64,000 nucleotides of DNA. Origin: Nocardiopsis quinghaiensis (GTDB taxonomy: Bacteria; Actinomycetota; Actinomycetes; Streptosporangiales; Streptosporangiaceae). The stretch covers positions 124,001 through 188,000 of the forward strand of contig NZ_VWVU01000006.1 of the NCBI RefSeq assembly GCF_008638365.1. Reading direction: 5' to 3'. Below are positions 34,129-43,334 of this stretch, in pieces; the first letter of the stretch is position 1, and every line of letters begins with the position of its first letter. Both the position numbers and the translations under genes were made by a program. The notes under the pieces were generated by a model that made no database searches, had not been told where the DNA came from, and saw only the letters and a program-made list of their open reading frames with translations.

Positions 34129-35481
34129 ATGACGAACGCCCGCCCCGTCGAGATCACCCGGCTCTACGGCACCACCCCCGACGCCGGCCGCGACGGCCTC
34201 TGGGACACGCTGCGCGAACACCACGGCCCCGTCGCCCCGGTGGAGTTGGAGACCGGTGTGCGGGCCTGGCTGCTGCTGGGCTACCACGAGAACCTCGCCG
34301 TCCTGCAGAACCAGCACCTGTTCTCCCGCGACACCCGGCACTGGAGCGAGGTCGCCACGAGCCGCGTCGATCCCGCCTCCGCCCGGCCCACCCTGTCCTG
34401 GCGCCCCAACGCCCTGTACGCCGACGGCGCCGAGCACGCCCGGCTGCGCTCGCCCATCGTGGACGGCCTGGCCAGGGTGGACATGAGCGCCACCGCGCTC
34501 ACGGTCCGCCGGATCGCCGACGAACTGGTCGACTCCTTCGTCGCCGACGGCAGCGCCGACCTCGTCTCCGAGTACGCCGACCCGTTGCCCGTGCTCGTGG
34601 TCAACAGCCTGTACGGGCTCCCCGACAGCTACGGGTACATGCTCGGCGACCTCACGGCCACCGTCCTGGGAGAGGACGCCAGACGCGGCGAGGAGGCCGT
34701 CAGCCGCATCCACCAGTACTTCTCCGAACTGGTCGCTCGCAAGCGCGAGCGCCCGGGGCCGGACCTCGTGTCGTGGATGCTGGAGCACCCGGCCGGGCTG
34801 AGCGGCGACGAGGTCGCCCACCAGGCCGCGCTCATCAACAACGCCAGCCACCAGGCCACCACACACCTCATCGGTAACACGATGCGCACCCTGCTCACCG
34901 ACGCCAACATCCGTACGGCGCACACCGACGCCCTCCTGCCGGTCCACGAACTGCTCGACCACGTGATGTGGACCGACGCCCCCTGCCAGATCCTGCCCGC
35001 CAGGATCGCGCTGCAGGACACACGCATCGGCAACGCCGAGATCCGGGCGGGCGACGCCCTGCTCATCGGCTTCGCCGCCGCCCACCGCGACCCGGCCGTG
35101 CGGTGCGACCGCGACGGCTACACCGGGGTGTCCAGCGGGCGCCGGGCCCACCTGATGTTCGGCGCCGGACCGCACGCCTGCCCGGCCCGCGAGCTGTCCA
35201 GGATGATCGCCGCGATCGCCGTCACCGCGCTCCAGGAGCGGCTGGTCGGGATGCGGCTGGCCGTGGCGCCCGAGGAACTGCGCTGGGTGCCGTCGCCGTT
35301 CGTGCGCGGGCTCCGCGAACTGCCGATCACCTTCGCTCCGGGCGGGCCCGCCGCCCCGGAGACCGGGGAAGCCCCGGAGCCCGGGGGCGCCGACGGAACC
35401 CCGGGGCCCGAGGGTGCCGACGGTCCCGAGGACGACCTGCTGGAACGCCTCCTCAACTGGTGGCACGGCCTGCGTACCTAG
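34129..35481 (+). CDS. Cytochrome P450
   Basis: 450 aa from ATG 34129 (weak ribosome site; no better start in frame). Haem-binding loop FGAGPHACPARELSRM with the axial Cys, an I-helix variant LINNASHQATTHLIG in place of the usual (A/G)Gx(D/E)T, and the PERF-like region around YTGVSSGRRAHL. The I-helix lacks the acidic residue before Thr, having Gln-Ala-Thr instead, which may alter oxygen activation. No ferredoxin or biosynthetic partner is nearby. The C-terminal 55 residues are a Gly/Pro/Glu-rich tail. Stop codon shares CCTAGG with the convergent gene. Confidence 0.9.
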   Translation: MTNARPVEITRLYGTTPDAGRDGLWDTLREHHGPVAPVELETGVRAWLLLGYHENLAVLQNQHLFSRDTRHWSEVATSRVDPASARPTLSWRPNALYADGAEHARLRSPIVDGLARVDMSATALTVRRIADELVDSFVADGSADLVSEYADPLPVLVVNSLYGLPDSYGYMLGDLTATVLGEDARRGEEAVSRIHQYFSELVARKRERPGPDLVSWMLEHPAGLSGDEVAHQAALINNASHQATTHLIGNTMRTLLTDANIRTAHTDALLPVHELLDHVMWTDAPCQILPARIALQDTRIGNAEIRAGDALLIGFAAAHRDPAVRCDRDGYTGVSSGRRAHLMFGAGPHACPARELSRMIAAIAVTALQERLVGMRLAVAPEELRWVPSPFVRGLRELPITFAPGGPAAPETGEAPEPGGADGTPGPEGADGPEDDLLERLLNWWHGLRT

Positions 35482-36449
35482 GTCGCGGGCACCCCCATGT
35501 CCCGGATCGGTCCGGACAGCTCCCTCTCGAAGAAGTCGAAGAACCCCTCCGGGTCGGGTCCGGCGTTGATCAGGCACAGGTGGTCGAACCCGGCGGAGGC
35601 GAACTCGCGCACCACCTCCAGGTGCCGGTCCGGGTCCGGCCCGTACCCGAACACGTCGCGCATCGCGTCCCTGTTGATCAGTGCGCTGGCCGCCTCGAAG
35701 TTGACCGGGTTGGGCAGCTCGGACTGCACCTTCCACCCGGTCAGGGCGAAGCGGAACATGTCGCGCGCCGAGTCCAGCGCGTCGCCCTCGTTGGTCGCCC
35801 AGGCCAGGGGCACCTCGGCGTAGCGGGGACCGGTGCCCCCGGTGTCCCCGTAGACGCGGGCGAGCGCCTTGCTGGGCTCGGTGCAGAACATGCCGTCGCC
35901 CAGCTCGGCGGCGAGCAGGGCGGCCTCCTCCCCGCCCGCTGCCACGATGATCGGCGGCGGTTCGTCCGGCAGGTCGAACACCTGGGCGTCCTCCAGGGTC
36001 AGGTACCTGCCGTCGTAGGAGTGGTAGCCGCCGGACCACAGCATGCGGATGATCTGGATCGCCTCACGCAGCATCTCGTGGCGCCTGGTCGCGTTGGGCC
36101 ACCCCTCGCCGACCACGTGCTCGTTGAGGCGTTCACCAGCGCCCAGCCCCAGGGTGAACCGCCCATCGGAGAGGATGGCGGTGGTGGCCGCGGCCTGCGC
36201 GACGATCGCCGGGTGCACCCGCAGGATCGGACAGGTGACCCCGGTGGCCAGCTCGATCCGGTCGGTACGCTCGGCGATGGCCGCGAGCATCGACCACACG
36301 AAGCCGGAGTGGCCGTGGCTGAACAGCCACGGGTGGAAGTGGTCGCTGATCTCCACGAAGTCGAACCCAGCCTGTTCGGCGCGGACGGCCTGGTCCACGA
36401 TCTCCCTGGGCCCGAACCCCTCGGCGAACAGCTTGAAACCGACCTTCAT
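35478..36449 (-). CDS. F420-dependent LLM-class oxidoreductase (TIGR03557 type)
   Basis: 323 aa from ATG 36449. Starts MKVGFKLFAEGFGPREIVDQ and contains DFVEISDHFHPW, ELATGVTCPILRVHPAIVAQ and FTLGLGAGERLNEHVVG, hallmarks of the TIGR03557 subgroup of bacterial-luciferase-like F420 enzymes. The substrate is unknown; relatives include F420-dependent glucose-6-phosphate dehydrogenase-like proteins. It lies 19 nt downstream of the catalase gene and may be co-transcribed with it, linking F420 redox and oxidative stress. Confidence 0.88.
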   Translation of the reverse strand: MKVGFKLFAEGFGPREIVDQAVRAEQAGFDFVEISDHFHPWLFSHGHSGFVWSMLAAIAERTDRIELATGVTCPILRVHPAIVAQAAATTAILSDGRFTLGLGAGERLNEHVVGEGWPNATRRHEMLREAIQIIRMLWSGGYHSYDGRYLTLEDAQVFDLPDEPPPIIVAAGGEEAALLAAELGDGMFCTEPSKALARVYGDTGGTGPRYAEVPLAWATNEGDALDSARDMFRFALTGWKVQSELPNPVNFEAASALINRDAMRDVFGYGPDPDRHLEVVREFASAGFDHLCLINAGPDPEGFFDFFERELSGPIRDMGVPAT

Positions 36450-36468
36450 GACGTCCGTCCCCCCTCCA

Positions 36469-38559
36469 TCACGCGGGCACCGACGCGGTGGGCCGGTCCC
36501 AGTAGCGGTGTGCTCCGAGCAACCGGGTGAACTCGGCGACGCCCTCCTCTCCGGCCTCCGGCGAGACGACCACGCCCAGCTCCGTCCGGGCGGTACCCGC
36601 CGCCGTGGTGACCTCGTCCGGCAGCGGGGGCGCGAGCAGCTCGGTTCCCGCGCCGACAGCCGCCACCGGCTTGTGGTGCTTGTACGCCTCCAGGACGAAG
36701 TGCCGCGCGACCCCGTCCCCGGCCAGTGTCCGGGCCGCGTCCGGTCCGCCGGGGACCACGACCGCGTCGTAGAGCACCGAGGAGACGGTGGTGTAGGCCC
36801 GGTCCACGGTGACCACTCCCCCTTCGGCGGTACGGACCGCGCCGTCGGTGGCCGCGAGGAGTTCCACCACGGCTCCGGCCCCGACCAGGGGTTCACGGAA
36901 CGCGTCGACGGCGGCCCCGTCCACCCCGTCGGCGACCAGGACGGCCACCTTGCGGCCGACCACGGAGCCGAACGTGGTGCTGAGCTGGCTGACGGCGGGC
37001 GAGGAGCGCCCGTGGTTGGGTACGGCCTCCTCCTCCGGGGGCTCGACACCGATCCCCTCCGCCACCCGCACGGACAGTCCGTGGTCCACGTGGTTGAGGT
37101 TGGCGACCACCCGCTGGCGCACCTCCAGCTCCTCGCACTTGCCCAGCTCGAAGCGGAACGCCTCCACCAGGTGCTCGCGCTCCCAGTCGGCGAGGCTGTT
37201 GTAGAAGAGCGTGGCCTGCGAGTAGTGGTCGGCGAAGCTCTCGCTGCGCACCCGGATCTTGTCGCCCTCCACCTTCTCGGTGTAGTGGTGGTGGACGCCG
37301 TCCCCGTGGGCCAGGACCGGGCAGCCGCCGCCCAGGCTGTTGCGGAAGTAGGAGGTCGTCCCCCGGTGCACGCGGTGCTGGGCGAAGCCGTCCCGCTGGT
37401 TGTTGCTCACCGGCGCGACCGGGCGGTTGACCGGGATCTGCTGGAAGTTGGAGCCGCCGAGGCGCAGCAGCTGGGTGTCCAGGTAGGAGAAGTTGCGGGC
37501 CTGGAGCAGCGGGTCGTTGGTGAAGTCGATGCCCGGCACCACGTTGGCGGTGTGGAAGGCGATCTGCTCGGTCTCGGCGAAGAAGTTGTCCGGATTCCGG
37601 TCCAGGGTCAGCTTGCCGACCGGACGGACCGGGACCTCCTCCTCCGGGATGATCTTGGTGGCGTCCAGCAGGTCGAAGTCGAACCTGTGCTCGTCCTCCT
37701 CCGGTACGAGCTGCACGCCCAGCTCCCACTCCGGGAACTGGCCGCGCTCGATGGAGTCCCACAGGTCGCGCCGGTTGTAGTCGGGGTCCTTGCCCTGGAT
37801 GCGCTGCGCCTCGTCCCAGACCAGGGAGTGCGTGCCCAGGAGCGGCGTCCAGTGGAACTTGACGAAGGTGCCGTGCCCCTCGGCGTTGACGAAGCGGAAG
37901 GTGTGGACGCCGAAGCCCTGCATGGTCCGGTAGCTGCGCGGGATCGCCCGGTCCGACATCAGCCACATCATCATGTGCGTGCTCTCGGGCTGCAGGCCCA
38001 CGAAGTCCCACAGGGTGTCGTGCGCGGACTGGGCCTGCGGGATCTCGTTGTGGGGCTCGGGCTTGACCGAGTGCACGAAGTCGGGGAACTTGATGCCGTC
38101 CTGGATGAAGAAGACGGGCATGTTGTTGCCGACCAGGTCGTAGTTGCCCTCCTCGGTGTAGAACTTCGTCGCGAACCCGCGCACGTCGCGCACCGTGTCG
38201 GCGGAGCCGCGCGAACCGGCGACCGTGGAGAAGCGGACGAAGACCGGTGTGATGACGTCGGGGCTGCTCAGGAAGTGCGCCGCGGTCAGGTCGGAGAGTC
38301 CCTCGTAGGGGCGGAACCGTCCGTAGGCGCCCGCACCGCGCGCGTGCACCACCCGCTCGGGGATGCGTTCGTGGTCGAAGTGGGTGATCTTCTCGCGGGC
38401 GTGGAAGTCCTCCAGCAGTGTGGGACCCCGCGCGCCCGCGCGCAGCGAGTTGTCGGTGTGGCCCACCTTGACGCCGGTGTCGGTGGTCAGGGGCTGGTCG
38501 GAGTCGACCCGGTCCCCGTCGAGCTGACGGTCCTTGGCGTCGCGTTCCTCCGCGGCCAT
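36469..38559 (-). CDS. katE: Large-subunit (clade 2) catalase with C-terminal DJ-1/GATase domain
   Basis: 696 aa from ATG 38559 (GGAGG 6 nt upstream). Catalytic His72 in [12 protein letters not shown], Asn145 in [10 protein letters not shown], haem-ligand Tyr in [14 protein letters not shown]. Residues about 530-690 form the flavodoxin/DJ-1-like domain of HPII-type catalases ([36 protein letters not shown]). It breaks down hydrogen peroxide in the cytoplasm; this class is usually stress- or stationary-phase-induced. Divergent from the SDR gene across 234 bp. Confidence 0.95.
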   Translation of the reverse strand: MAAEERDAKDRQLDGDRVDSDQPLTTDTGVKVGHTDNSLRAGARGPTLLEDFHAREKITHFDHERIPERVVHARGAGAYGRFRPYEGLSDLTAAHFLSSPDVITPVFVRFSTVAGSRGSADTVRDVRGFATKFYTEEGNYDLVGNNMPVFFIQDGIKFPDFVHSVKPEPHNEIPQAQSAHDTLWDFVGLQPESTHMMMWLMSDRAIPRSYRTMQGFGVHTFRFVNAEGHGTFVKFHWTPLLGTHSLVWDEAQRIQGKDPDYNRRDLWDSIERGQFPEWELGVQLVPEEDEHRFDFDLLDATKIIPEEEVPVRPVGKLTLDRNPDNFFAETEQIAFHTANVVPGIDFTNDPLLQARNFSYLDTQLLRLGGSNFQQIPVNRPVAPVSNNQRDGFAQHRVHRGTTSYFRNSLGGGCPVLAHGDGVHHHYTEKVEGDKIRVRSESFADHYSQATLFYNSLADWEREHLVEAFRFELGKCEELEVRQRVVANLNHVDHGLSVRVAEGIGVEPPEEEAVPNHGRSSPAVSQLSTTFGSVVGRKVAVLVADGVDGAAVDAFREPLVGAGAVVELLAATDGAVRTAEGGVVTVDRAYTTVSSVLYDAVVVPGGPDAARTLAGDGVARHFVLEAYKHHKPVAAVGAGTELLAPPLPDEVTTAAGTARTELGVVVSPEAGEEGVAEFTRLLGAHRYWDRPTASVPA

Positions 38560-38793
38560 GGCAAACCTCCGTGGTTCGGCGTGCTCTGCGTTCCGGGGGG
38601 GTCCCTACCTCACGTCCCCCTGACCGGCGCCGTTCACGGACAAACGTGGTTGACCCCGTTTTGGAGCGGCGTTCACCGCCTCCCGAACCAGGCAAAGGAA
38701 GGTTCCGCGATAGCGCCGGGCCCGAGTCGGAGGAAGCGAAGCGGGTAGGGGCGGTCACGCGAGGAGACCGAGAAGACACAGGGGGAGACGCCC

Positions 38794-39654
38794 ATGCCCG
38801 AGAATCCACTCCCGGCACAGAGCCAGCCGTACCCGGGCCGGACCGAGCCGATGGAACCGCGGCCCAGGGACGAGATGCGCGACTACGAGGGCCGCGGCCT
38901 GCTCAAGGGGAAGCGGGCGCTGATCACGGGAGGAGACTCCGGGATCGGCCGTGCCGTCTCCGTGGCCTTCGCCAAGGAGGGGGCCGACGTGGTCTTCGGC
39001 TACCTCGGCGAGGAAGAGGAGGACGACGCCCGGCACACGGAGAAGCTGGTCCGGGAGCAGGGACGCAAGGCCGTGAGCGTGCGCGGTGACGTGGCCGACG
39101 AGTCGTTCTGCTCCCACCTGGTCCGGCGCGCGGTCGAGGAGCTGGGCGGAATCGACGTCCTGGTCGAGCACGCCGGGACCCAGAAGCCGGTCAACGACTT
39201 CACCGAGCTGAGCACCGAACAGCTGCGCCGCACGTTCGACGTCAACGTGATGGGAGTGTTCTGGACCGTCCGCGAGGCGCTGGAGCACATCCCCGAGGGC
39301 GGCTCGATCGTCATCACCGGGTCGGTCAACGGCCTGCGCGGCAACAAGTCGCTGATCGACTACGCGGCGAGCAAGGCCGCGGTGATGAACCTGTCGTCCT
39401 CACTGGCGCAGACGCTCATGGGCCGGGGCATCCGGGTCAACTGTGTGGCGCCCGGACCGGTGTGGACCCCGCTCATCCCCGCCACACTCGGGGAGAAGGG
39501 CACCGAGGGGTTCGGCGGGCAGGCGCCGATGGGCCGGGCCGCCGACCCGGACGAGATCGCGCCCTCGTACGTGTTCTTCGCCAGCGGCCGGACGTCGTCG
39601 TACTACAGCGGCGAGACCCTGGCCCCGATCGGCGGGGAGATCCAGTCGAGCTGA
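38794..39654 (+). CDS. Short-chain dehydrogenase/reductase
   Basis: 286 aa. NAD(P)-binding [11 protein letters not shown] near 45-55, Ser in ITGSVNGL, and catalytic YAASK, with an extended N-terminus rich in Pro/Arg, as in the YhdF/GspOR39-like stress SDRs. Odd: the usual NNAG is EHAGT ([10 protein letters not shown]). It begins just after the divergent catalase promoter and ends at a strong terminator. Probably a general-stress oxidoreductase; substrate unknown. Confidence 0.9.
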   Translation: MPENPLPAQSQPYPGRTEPMEPRPRDEMRDYEGRGLLKGKRALITGGDSGIGRAVSVAFAKEGADVVFGYLGEEEEDDARHTEKLVREQGRKAVSVRGDVADESFCSHLVRRAVEELGGIDVLVEHAGTQKPVNDFTELSTEQLRRTFDVNVMGVFWTVREALEHIPEGGSIVITGSVNGLRGNKSLIDYAASKAAVMNLSSSLAQTLMGRGIRVNCVAPGPVWTPLIPATLGEKGTEGFGGQAPMGRAADPDEIAPSYVFFASGRTSSYYSGETLAPIGGEIQSS

Positions 39655-39678
39655 GCCCGGAACGGAACCGGATCCGGT

Positions 39679-39706
39679 GGGGGCGGGACCCGTGCGTTCC
39701 GCCCCC
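39679..39706. terminator. First hairpin after the SDR gene
   Basis: GGGGGCGG (39679-39686) pairs with CCGCCCCC (39699-39706) around a 12-nt loop, 25 nt after the SDR stop. Confidence 0.6.
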
Positions 39707-39724
39707 GCCGCTCCGCCGGACGAG

Positions 39725-39760
39725 GTCCGGCCCCCTCCACGCGCGCGGAGGGGGCCGGAC
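39725..39760. terminator. Strong bidirectional hairpin between SDR and ChaB genes
   Basis: GTCCGGCCCCCTCC (39725-39738) is the perfect complement of GGAGGGGGCCGGAC (39747-39760), 14 bp with an 8-nt loop. With the hairpin before it, it separates two convergent genes. Confidence 0.8.
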
Positions 39761-39781
39761 AGGACGGACGGGAACGGTGGG

Positions 39782-40195
39782 TCAGGACGAACGGGCCCTG
39801 GCGGTGCGCCGGTTGTTCTCCTTCTGCAGCGCTTCCACGAGCTGGCCCTTGTTCATCGACGAGCGCCCCTCGACGCCGAGCTTCCTCGCCTGCTCGTAGA
39901 GGTGCTCCTTGCTGGCGTTGGCGTCCACTCCCCCAGCGGTCTCCTTGTCCTTGCCCCGGCCGGGGCCCGCCTTGGGGTTGGACGCCTGCTCGTCCGAGGG
40001 GCCCGAACGCTGTTTGGGCACCCAGCGGTCGCCCTGCTTCTCGAACTCGTGCTTGACGGCCGCGAAGGCGACGCGGTGTGCGCGCTCGCCCTCGCCGTAC
40101 TCCTCCACGGCCGAGTCGTGCGCCTTGATCCAGGTGCGCTGGGCCTTCTCCGGAGACCGCTGGAGGGTCGACGGAAGTTCACTGGCACCGGGCAT
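39782..40195 (-). CDS. ChaB family protein with C-terminal Rho-N domain
   Basis: 137 aa from ATG 40195 (GGGAG 8 nt upstream). The N-terminal ChaB domain (ELPSTLQRSPEKAQRTWIKA, AHRVAFAAVKHEFEKQGDRW) is followed by a Lys/Gly linker and a Rho-N/SAP-like helix pair (LYEQARKLGVEGRSSMNKGQ). ChaB proteins were named for cation-transport regulation; the actual role in Actinobacteria is unknown, and the added Rho-N motif suggests nucleic-acid binding. Confidence 0.85.
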   Translation of the reverse strand: MPGASELPSTLQRSPEKAQRTWIKAHDSAVEEYGEGERAHRVAFAAVKHEFEKQGDRWVPKQRSGPSDEQASNPKAGPGRGKDKETAGGVDANASKEHLYEQARKLGVEGRSSMNKGQLVEALQKENNRRTARARSS

Positions 40196-40560
40196 GGTCC
40201 TCACTCCCTCGTCGTGCGCCTACATGCTCCGCCTGCCCGGGGACACGTCACCGAAAACACCGGATCACCCCCGTTCCGGCCCATATCATCACCGTAAGCT
40301 GCGACCCGTCACTACTGGTGATTCCACGGATGCACTTTTACCGAAGCGACACCATAGTGAAACCACGAACGAAGGGAGGTTGATCTCCGGTACCCGGTTC
40401 CTTTCCCTCTCCCAGTGAGAGTCCGGGTCACCTGAGGCCGGCCGACGTACCGAGGCCCCCGATGCCAGGTAGGCCGGCTGCTTCCCCCCACGGGAAACCC
40501 CCTGGTCCGCGACCACCGCGAGGTACGCGGATTCCCGCTGCACGAGAAAAGGAAAAAGGC
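40196..40560. other. Divergent intergenic region, about 365 nt
   Basis: Contains the promoters of the ChaB gene (minus) and of the cutinase (plus). No gene or long repeat is seen; the only open frames lack support. Confidence 0.4.
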
Positions 40561-41493
40561 GTGCGAACATACCCCCTTTCCCCCGAGACCGACGGCATCC
40601 GCCGCAGTCCTCGTTCCCGCGTGTCCCGAATCGCCGCCCGGGCGGCACTGACCCTGACGCTCGTGGCGGGCGTCACCGGCGGTGTCGTCGCTCCGGCCCA
40701 GGCCGCCAACCCCTACGAGCGCGGACCCGCGCCGACGGAGTCGAGCGTCACCGCCACCCGGGGCTACTTCGACACCGACACCGACAGCGTCTCGTCGCTG
40801 GTGAGCGGCTTCGGCGGTGGCACGATCTTCTACCCCAGCACCACCCGTGAGGGGACGTTCGGCGGCGTGGTGATCGCGCCGGGCTACACCGCCAGTTCGT
40901 CCACGATGGAGTGGATGGGACACCGACTCGCCTCGCAGGGCTTCGTGGTGTTCACCATCGACACCAATACCCGCTACGACCAGCCCAACAGCCGGGGCCG
41001 CCAGCTGGAGGCCGCCCTGGACTACCTGGCCGACGACAGCGACGTGTCCAACCGGGTGGACGGCGACCGCATGGCCGTGATGGGCCACTCGATGGGCGGC
41101 GGAGGTACGCTCGCGGCCGCCGAGGACCGGCCCGAGCTGCGCGCGGCGATCCCGCTGACCCCCTGGCACACCCAGAAGAGCTGGGACGACGTCGAGGTCC
41201 CCACGATGATCATCGGGGCCGAGAACGACAGCATCGCTTCGGTGCGCTCGCACTCCATCCCGTTCTACGAGAGCCTGGACAGCAACCTCGAGAGCGCCTA
41301 CATGGAGCTGGACGGCGCGAGCCACTTCGCGCCCAACATGTCCAACACGGCCATCGCCAAGTACAGCATCTCCTGGCTGAAGCGCTTCGTCGACGAGGAC
41401 GAGCGCTACGAGCAGTTCCTGTGCCCGCCCCCCAGCACCGGATGGCTCTCGGACTTCTCCGACTACCGGGACACGTGCCCGCACCTCACCTGA
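40561..41493 (+). CDS. Secreted cutinase / polyester (PET) hydrolase-like alpha/beta hydrolase
   Basis: 310 aa from GTG 40561 (AAGGAAAAAGGC upstream). A Sec/Tat-type signal peptide (basic with RR at 14-15, hydrophobic 25-45) is cut after AQA48, giving a mature start ANPYERGPAPT that matches Thermobifida cutinases. Catalytic triad Ser177 (GHSMGG), Asp223 (GAENDSIA) and His255 (GASHFAPN); oxyanion Tyr109 (APGYT) and Met178; Trp202 (TPWH); disulfide pair Cys288 and Cys306 near the C-terminus. Such enzymes hydrolyse cutin, triglycerides and synthetic polyesters outside the cell. Substrate range here is untested. Monocistronic, followed by strong hairpins. Confidence 0.93.
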   Translation: MRTYPLSPETDGIRRSPRSRVSRIAARAALTLTLVAGVTGGVVAPAQAANPYERGPAPTESSVTATRGYFDTDTDSVSSLVSGFGGGTIFYPSTTREGTFGGVVIAPGYTASSSTMEWMGHRLASQGFVVFTIDTNTRYDQPNSRGRQLEAALDYLADDSDVSNRVDGDRMAVMGHSMGGGGTLAAAEDRPELRAAIPLTPWHTQKSWDDVEVPTMIIGAENDSIASVRSHSIPFYESLDSNLESAYMELDGASHFAPNMSNTAIAKYSISWLKRFVDEDERYEQFLCPPPSTGWLSDFSDYRDTCPHLT

Positions 41494-41504
41494 TCCGGCG
41501 CCCC

Positions 41505-41578
41505 GGTCCGCGCGGAGACGGCGCGGACCGGGACCCGAGAACCGCGGCGGCCCGGAGGGATCCCCTCCGGGCCGCCGC
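41505..41578. terminator. Tandem strong hairpins after the cutinase gene
   Basis: GGTCCGCGC / GCGCGGACC (41505-41513 and 41521-41529, 7-nt loop) and a perfect 16-bp stem at 41544-41559 / 41563-41578 with a 3-nt loop. Both lie right after the cutinase stop. Confidence 0.8.
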
Positions 41579-41736
41579 CCTGTGCGCCGGGGGCCCGGGA
41601 CCCCGGGCCCCCGGCCGGGCACCGGTGGAGCGCGGGCACCGCACGGCCCCCTTCGGACACCTCCCGGAGGACACCAGGGCACCAGGGACGCCAGGGCTCG
41701 CGGAGGGGCTGGCGGGCCGGCCGGGGCCCTTCACCG

Positions 41737-41798
41737 GATGGTCCCCGCCCCTGCCGACACTCCCGACCGCCGACAGTGCCGGCAGGGGCGGGACCATC
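41737..41798. repeat. 24/25-bp inverted repeat in a hairpin-rich gap
   Basis: The arms at 41737-41761 and 41775-41798 start with GATGGTCCC and end with GGGACCATC and match over almost all positions (one bulged C, one mismatch). The 41494-41973 gap carries no gene but at least four stems; a GC-only palindrome also lies near 41587-41615. Confidence 0.65.
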
Positions 41799-41939
41799 GC
41801 CGTCGTGAGCCTGACAGCCCTGGCGGCCACCGGTCCGGTACACCCCGGGCACGCCAACGGCCCCGGGGCGGGAAGCCCGCGGGGCCGAGGGTCGGGAGTC
41901 GCCGGAACGGCCGTGGGGATCACGGCGAGCCGTCCGGCG

Positions 41940-41966
41940 CCGGCGCCTCCGTGGCGGAGGCGCCGG
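41940..41966. terminator. Hairpin after the ABC-transporter operon
   Basis: CCGGCGCCTCCG (41940-41951) pairs with CGGAGGCGCCGG (41955-41966), 12 bp with a 3-nt loop, just beyond the stop of the substrate-binding protein gene on the minus strand. Confidence 0.7.
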
Positions 41967-41973
41967 CCGCGGA

Positions 41974-43299
41974 TCAGCCGTGGAAGTCCAGCTCGTCGGG
42001 GCCGAGGGGCTGGAAGTCGGTCTCCTCGATGGCACCGCCCTCGCGGTCGGTCACACGCGGGTCCTGGATCATCTCGATGCTGCCGCCCTCCTGGTACTGG
42101 ACGACGTACACACCCTGGTGGCCGCCGTGGTCACCGTCGCTGGAGGAGAAGGGGACGGGACTGGGACCCTGCCACTCCTGGGACTCCAGGGCGTCGATCA
42201 GCGACTGGCGGGTGAGGTCCTCGCCCGCCGACTTGAGCGCCTGGGCGAACATGACGGCCTGGGTCATGCCGAAGACGTGCGTGTTGGTGACCGTTCCGCC
42301 CTCACCGTGCTCCTCGTACACGTCGAGGAAGAACTGGGCCCACTCGTCGTCCGGGTCCTCCACGCGCGGCATGTAGCTCGTGATGAGCATGCCGTCGAGG
42401 AAGGCGTCGGCGGGGACGCCCTCGGCGTCGGTGTCCTGCGTGAACTCGGACAGCAGCCCCTGGAGCGTCGCGGTGTCACCGCCGATGCTGGAGACCACCC
42501 ACTGCGGCTCGTAACCGATGCGTGCCGCCTCCAGCATGCCGAGCGCGACGAACGCCGGGATGCAGGAGCACACGATCACCTCGGCGTCGGAGCGCTCGAA
42601 CTCGGCGATCTGGGCGCTGAGGTCGGGCGCCTCGGACTCGTAGTGCTCTCGGGCCACGACCTCGTCGTCGAGGTACTGGTCGAGCCCCGCCTGGGAGTCC
42701 TCACCGATGTCGTCGTTCTGGTACAGGTAACCGACATTCTGGTCGGCGAGGTTCTCGGAGATGTACTGTCCCTGGATCTTCGCCTCCTTCGTGTAGTCGG
42801 TCTGCCAGCCGTAGGTGAGGGGGTGCTCCTCGGGGTCGTTCCACGCCAGCGCGCCCGAGGACGGGAAGACGTCGGGCACGCCCTGTTCGTTGAGGTAGTC
42901 CAGGACACCGCTGTGGGTGGGCGTGCCCAGGCCGCCCACCATCGCGAAGATCTCGTCCTCCAGGACGAGCTGCCGGGTCACGTCGATCGTCTGCGCGGGG
43001 TCGTAGGCGTCGTCCTCCACCCGGTAGTCGATCTCGCGCCCGTTCACACCGCCCTGGGCGTTGACGTACTCGAACACGGCGCGGGCCCCCTGGGAGACCG
43101 CGATGTATCCCGGGGCGGCCGGGCCCGTCAGGGGCTGGTGGGAGCCGATGATGACGGAGTCGTCGGTGACGCCGGTGGAGACGTTCAGGTCGACCTCGGC
43201 GTCATCGGTGACCTCGCCCGCGCCGCCACACGCGGTCGCGAGCATCGTCAGGGCCAAGGCCGCCACCAGGGCGGTCTTGGTGCCGCTGCGGTTTCGCAT
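41974..43299 (-). CDS. ABC transporter substrate-binding lipoprotein (branched-chain amino acid type)
   Basis: 441 aa from ATG 43299 (GAGGAGA upstream). Signal peptide with lipobox LATAC (Cys about residue 24), then a Leu/Ile/Val-binding-protein-like fold: SVIIGSHQPLTGPAAPGYIA, VFEYVNAQGGVNGREIDY, VFPSSGALAW. It captures the ligand outside the membrane and delivers it to the permease genes that follow upstream in the operon. The true ligand is not determined; amino acids, urea or aromatic acids are possible in this family. Confidence 0.9.
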   Translation of the reverse strand: MRNRSGTKTALVAALALTMLATACGGAGEVTDDAEVDLNVSTGVTDDSVIIGSHQPLTGPAAPGYIAVSQGARAVFEYVNAQGGVNGREIDYRVEDDAYDPAQTIDVTRQLVLEDEIFAMVGGLGTPTHSGVLDYLNEQGVPDVFPSSGALAWNDPEEHPLTYGWQTDYTKEAKIQGQYISENLADQNVGYLYQNDDIGEDSQAGLDQYLDDEVVAREHYESEAPDLSAQIAEFERSDAEVIVCSCIPAFVALGMLEAARIGYEPQWVVSSIGGDTATLQGLLSEFTQDTDAEGVPADAFLDGMLITSYMPRVEDPDDEWAQFFLDVYEEHGEGGTVTNTHVFGMTQAVMFAQALKSAGEDLTRQSLIDALESQEWQGPSPVPFSSSDGDHGGHQGVYVVQYQEGGSIEMIQDPRVTDREGGAIEETDFQPLGPDELDFHG

Positions 43300-43334
43300 G
43301 GTGTTTCTCCTCTTGTTAAGGGGACGGAAGTGGT

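Noticed and set aside
41582-42215. Coding sequence in the hairpin-rich gap
   Set aside because: Composition is palindromic rather than coding and the frame overlaps the substrate-binding protein gene on the other strand.
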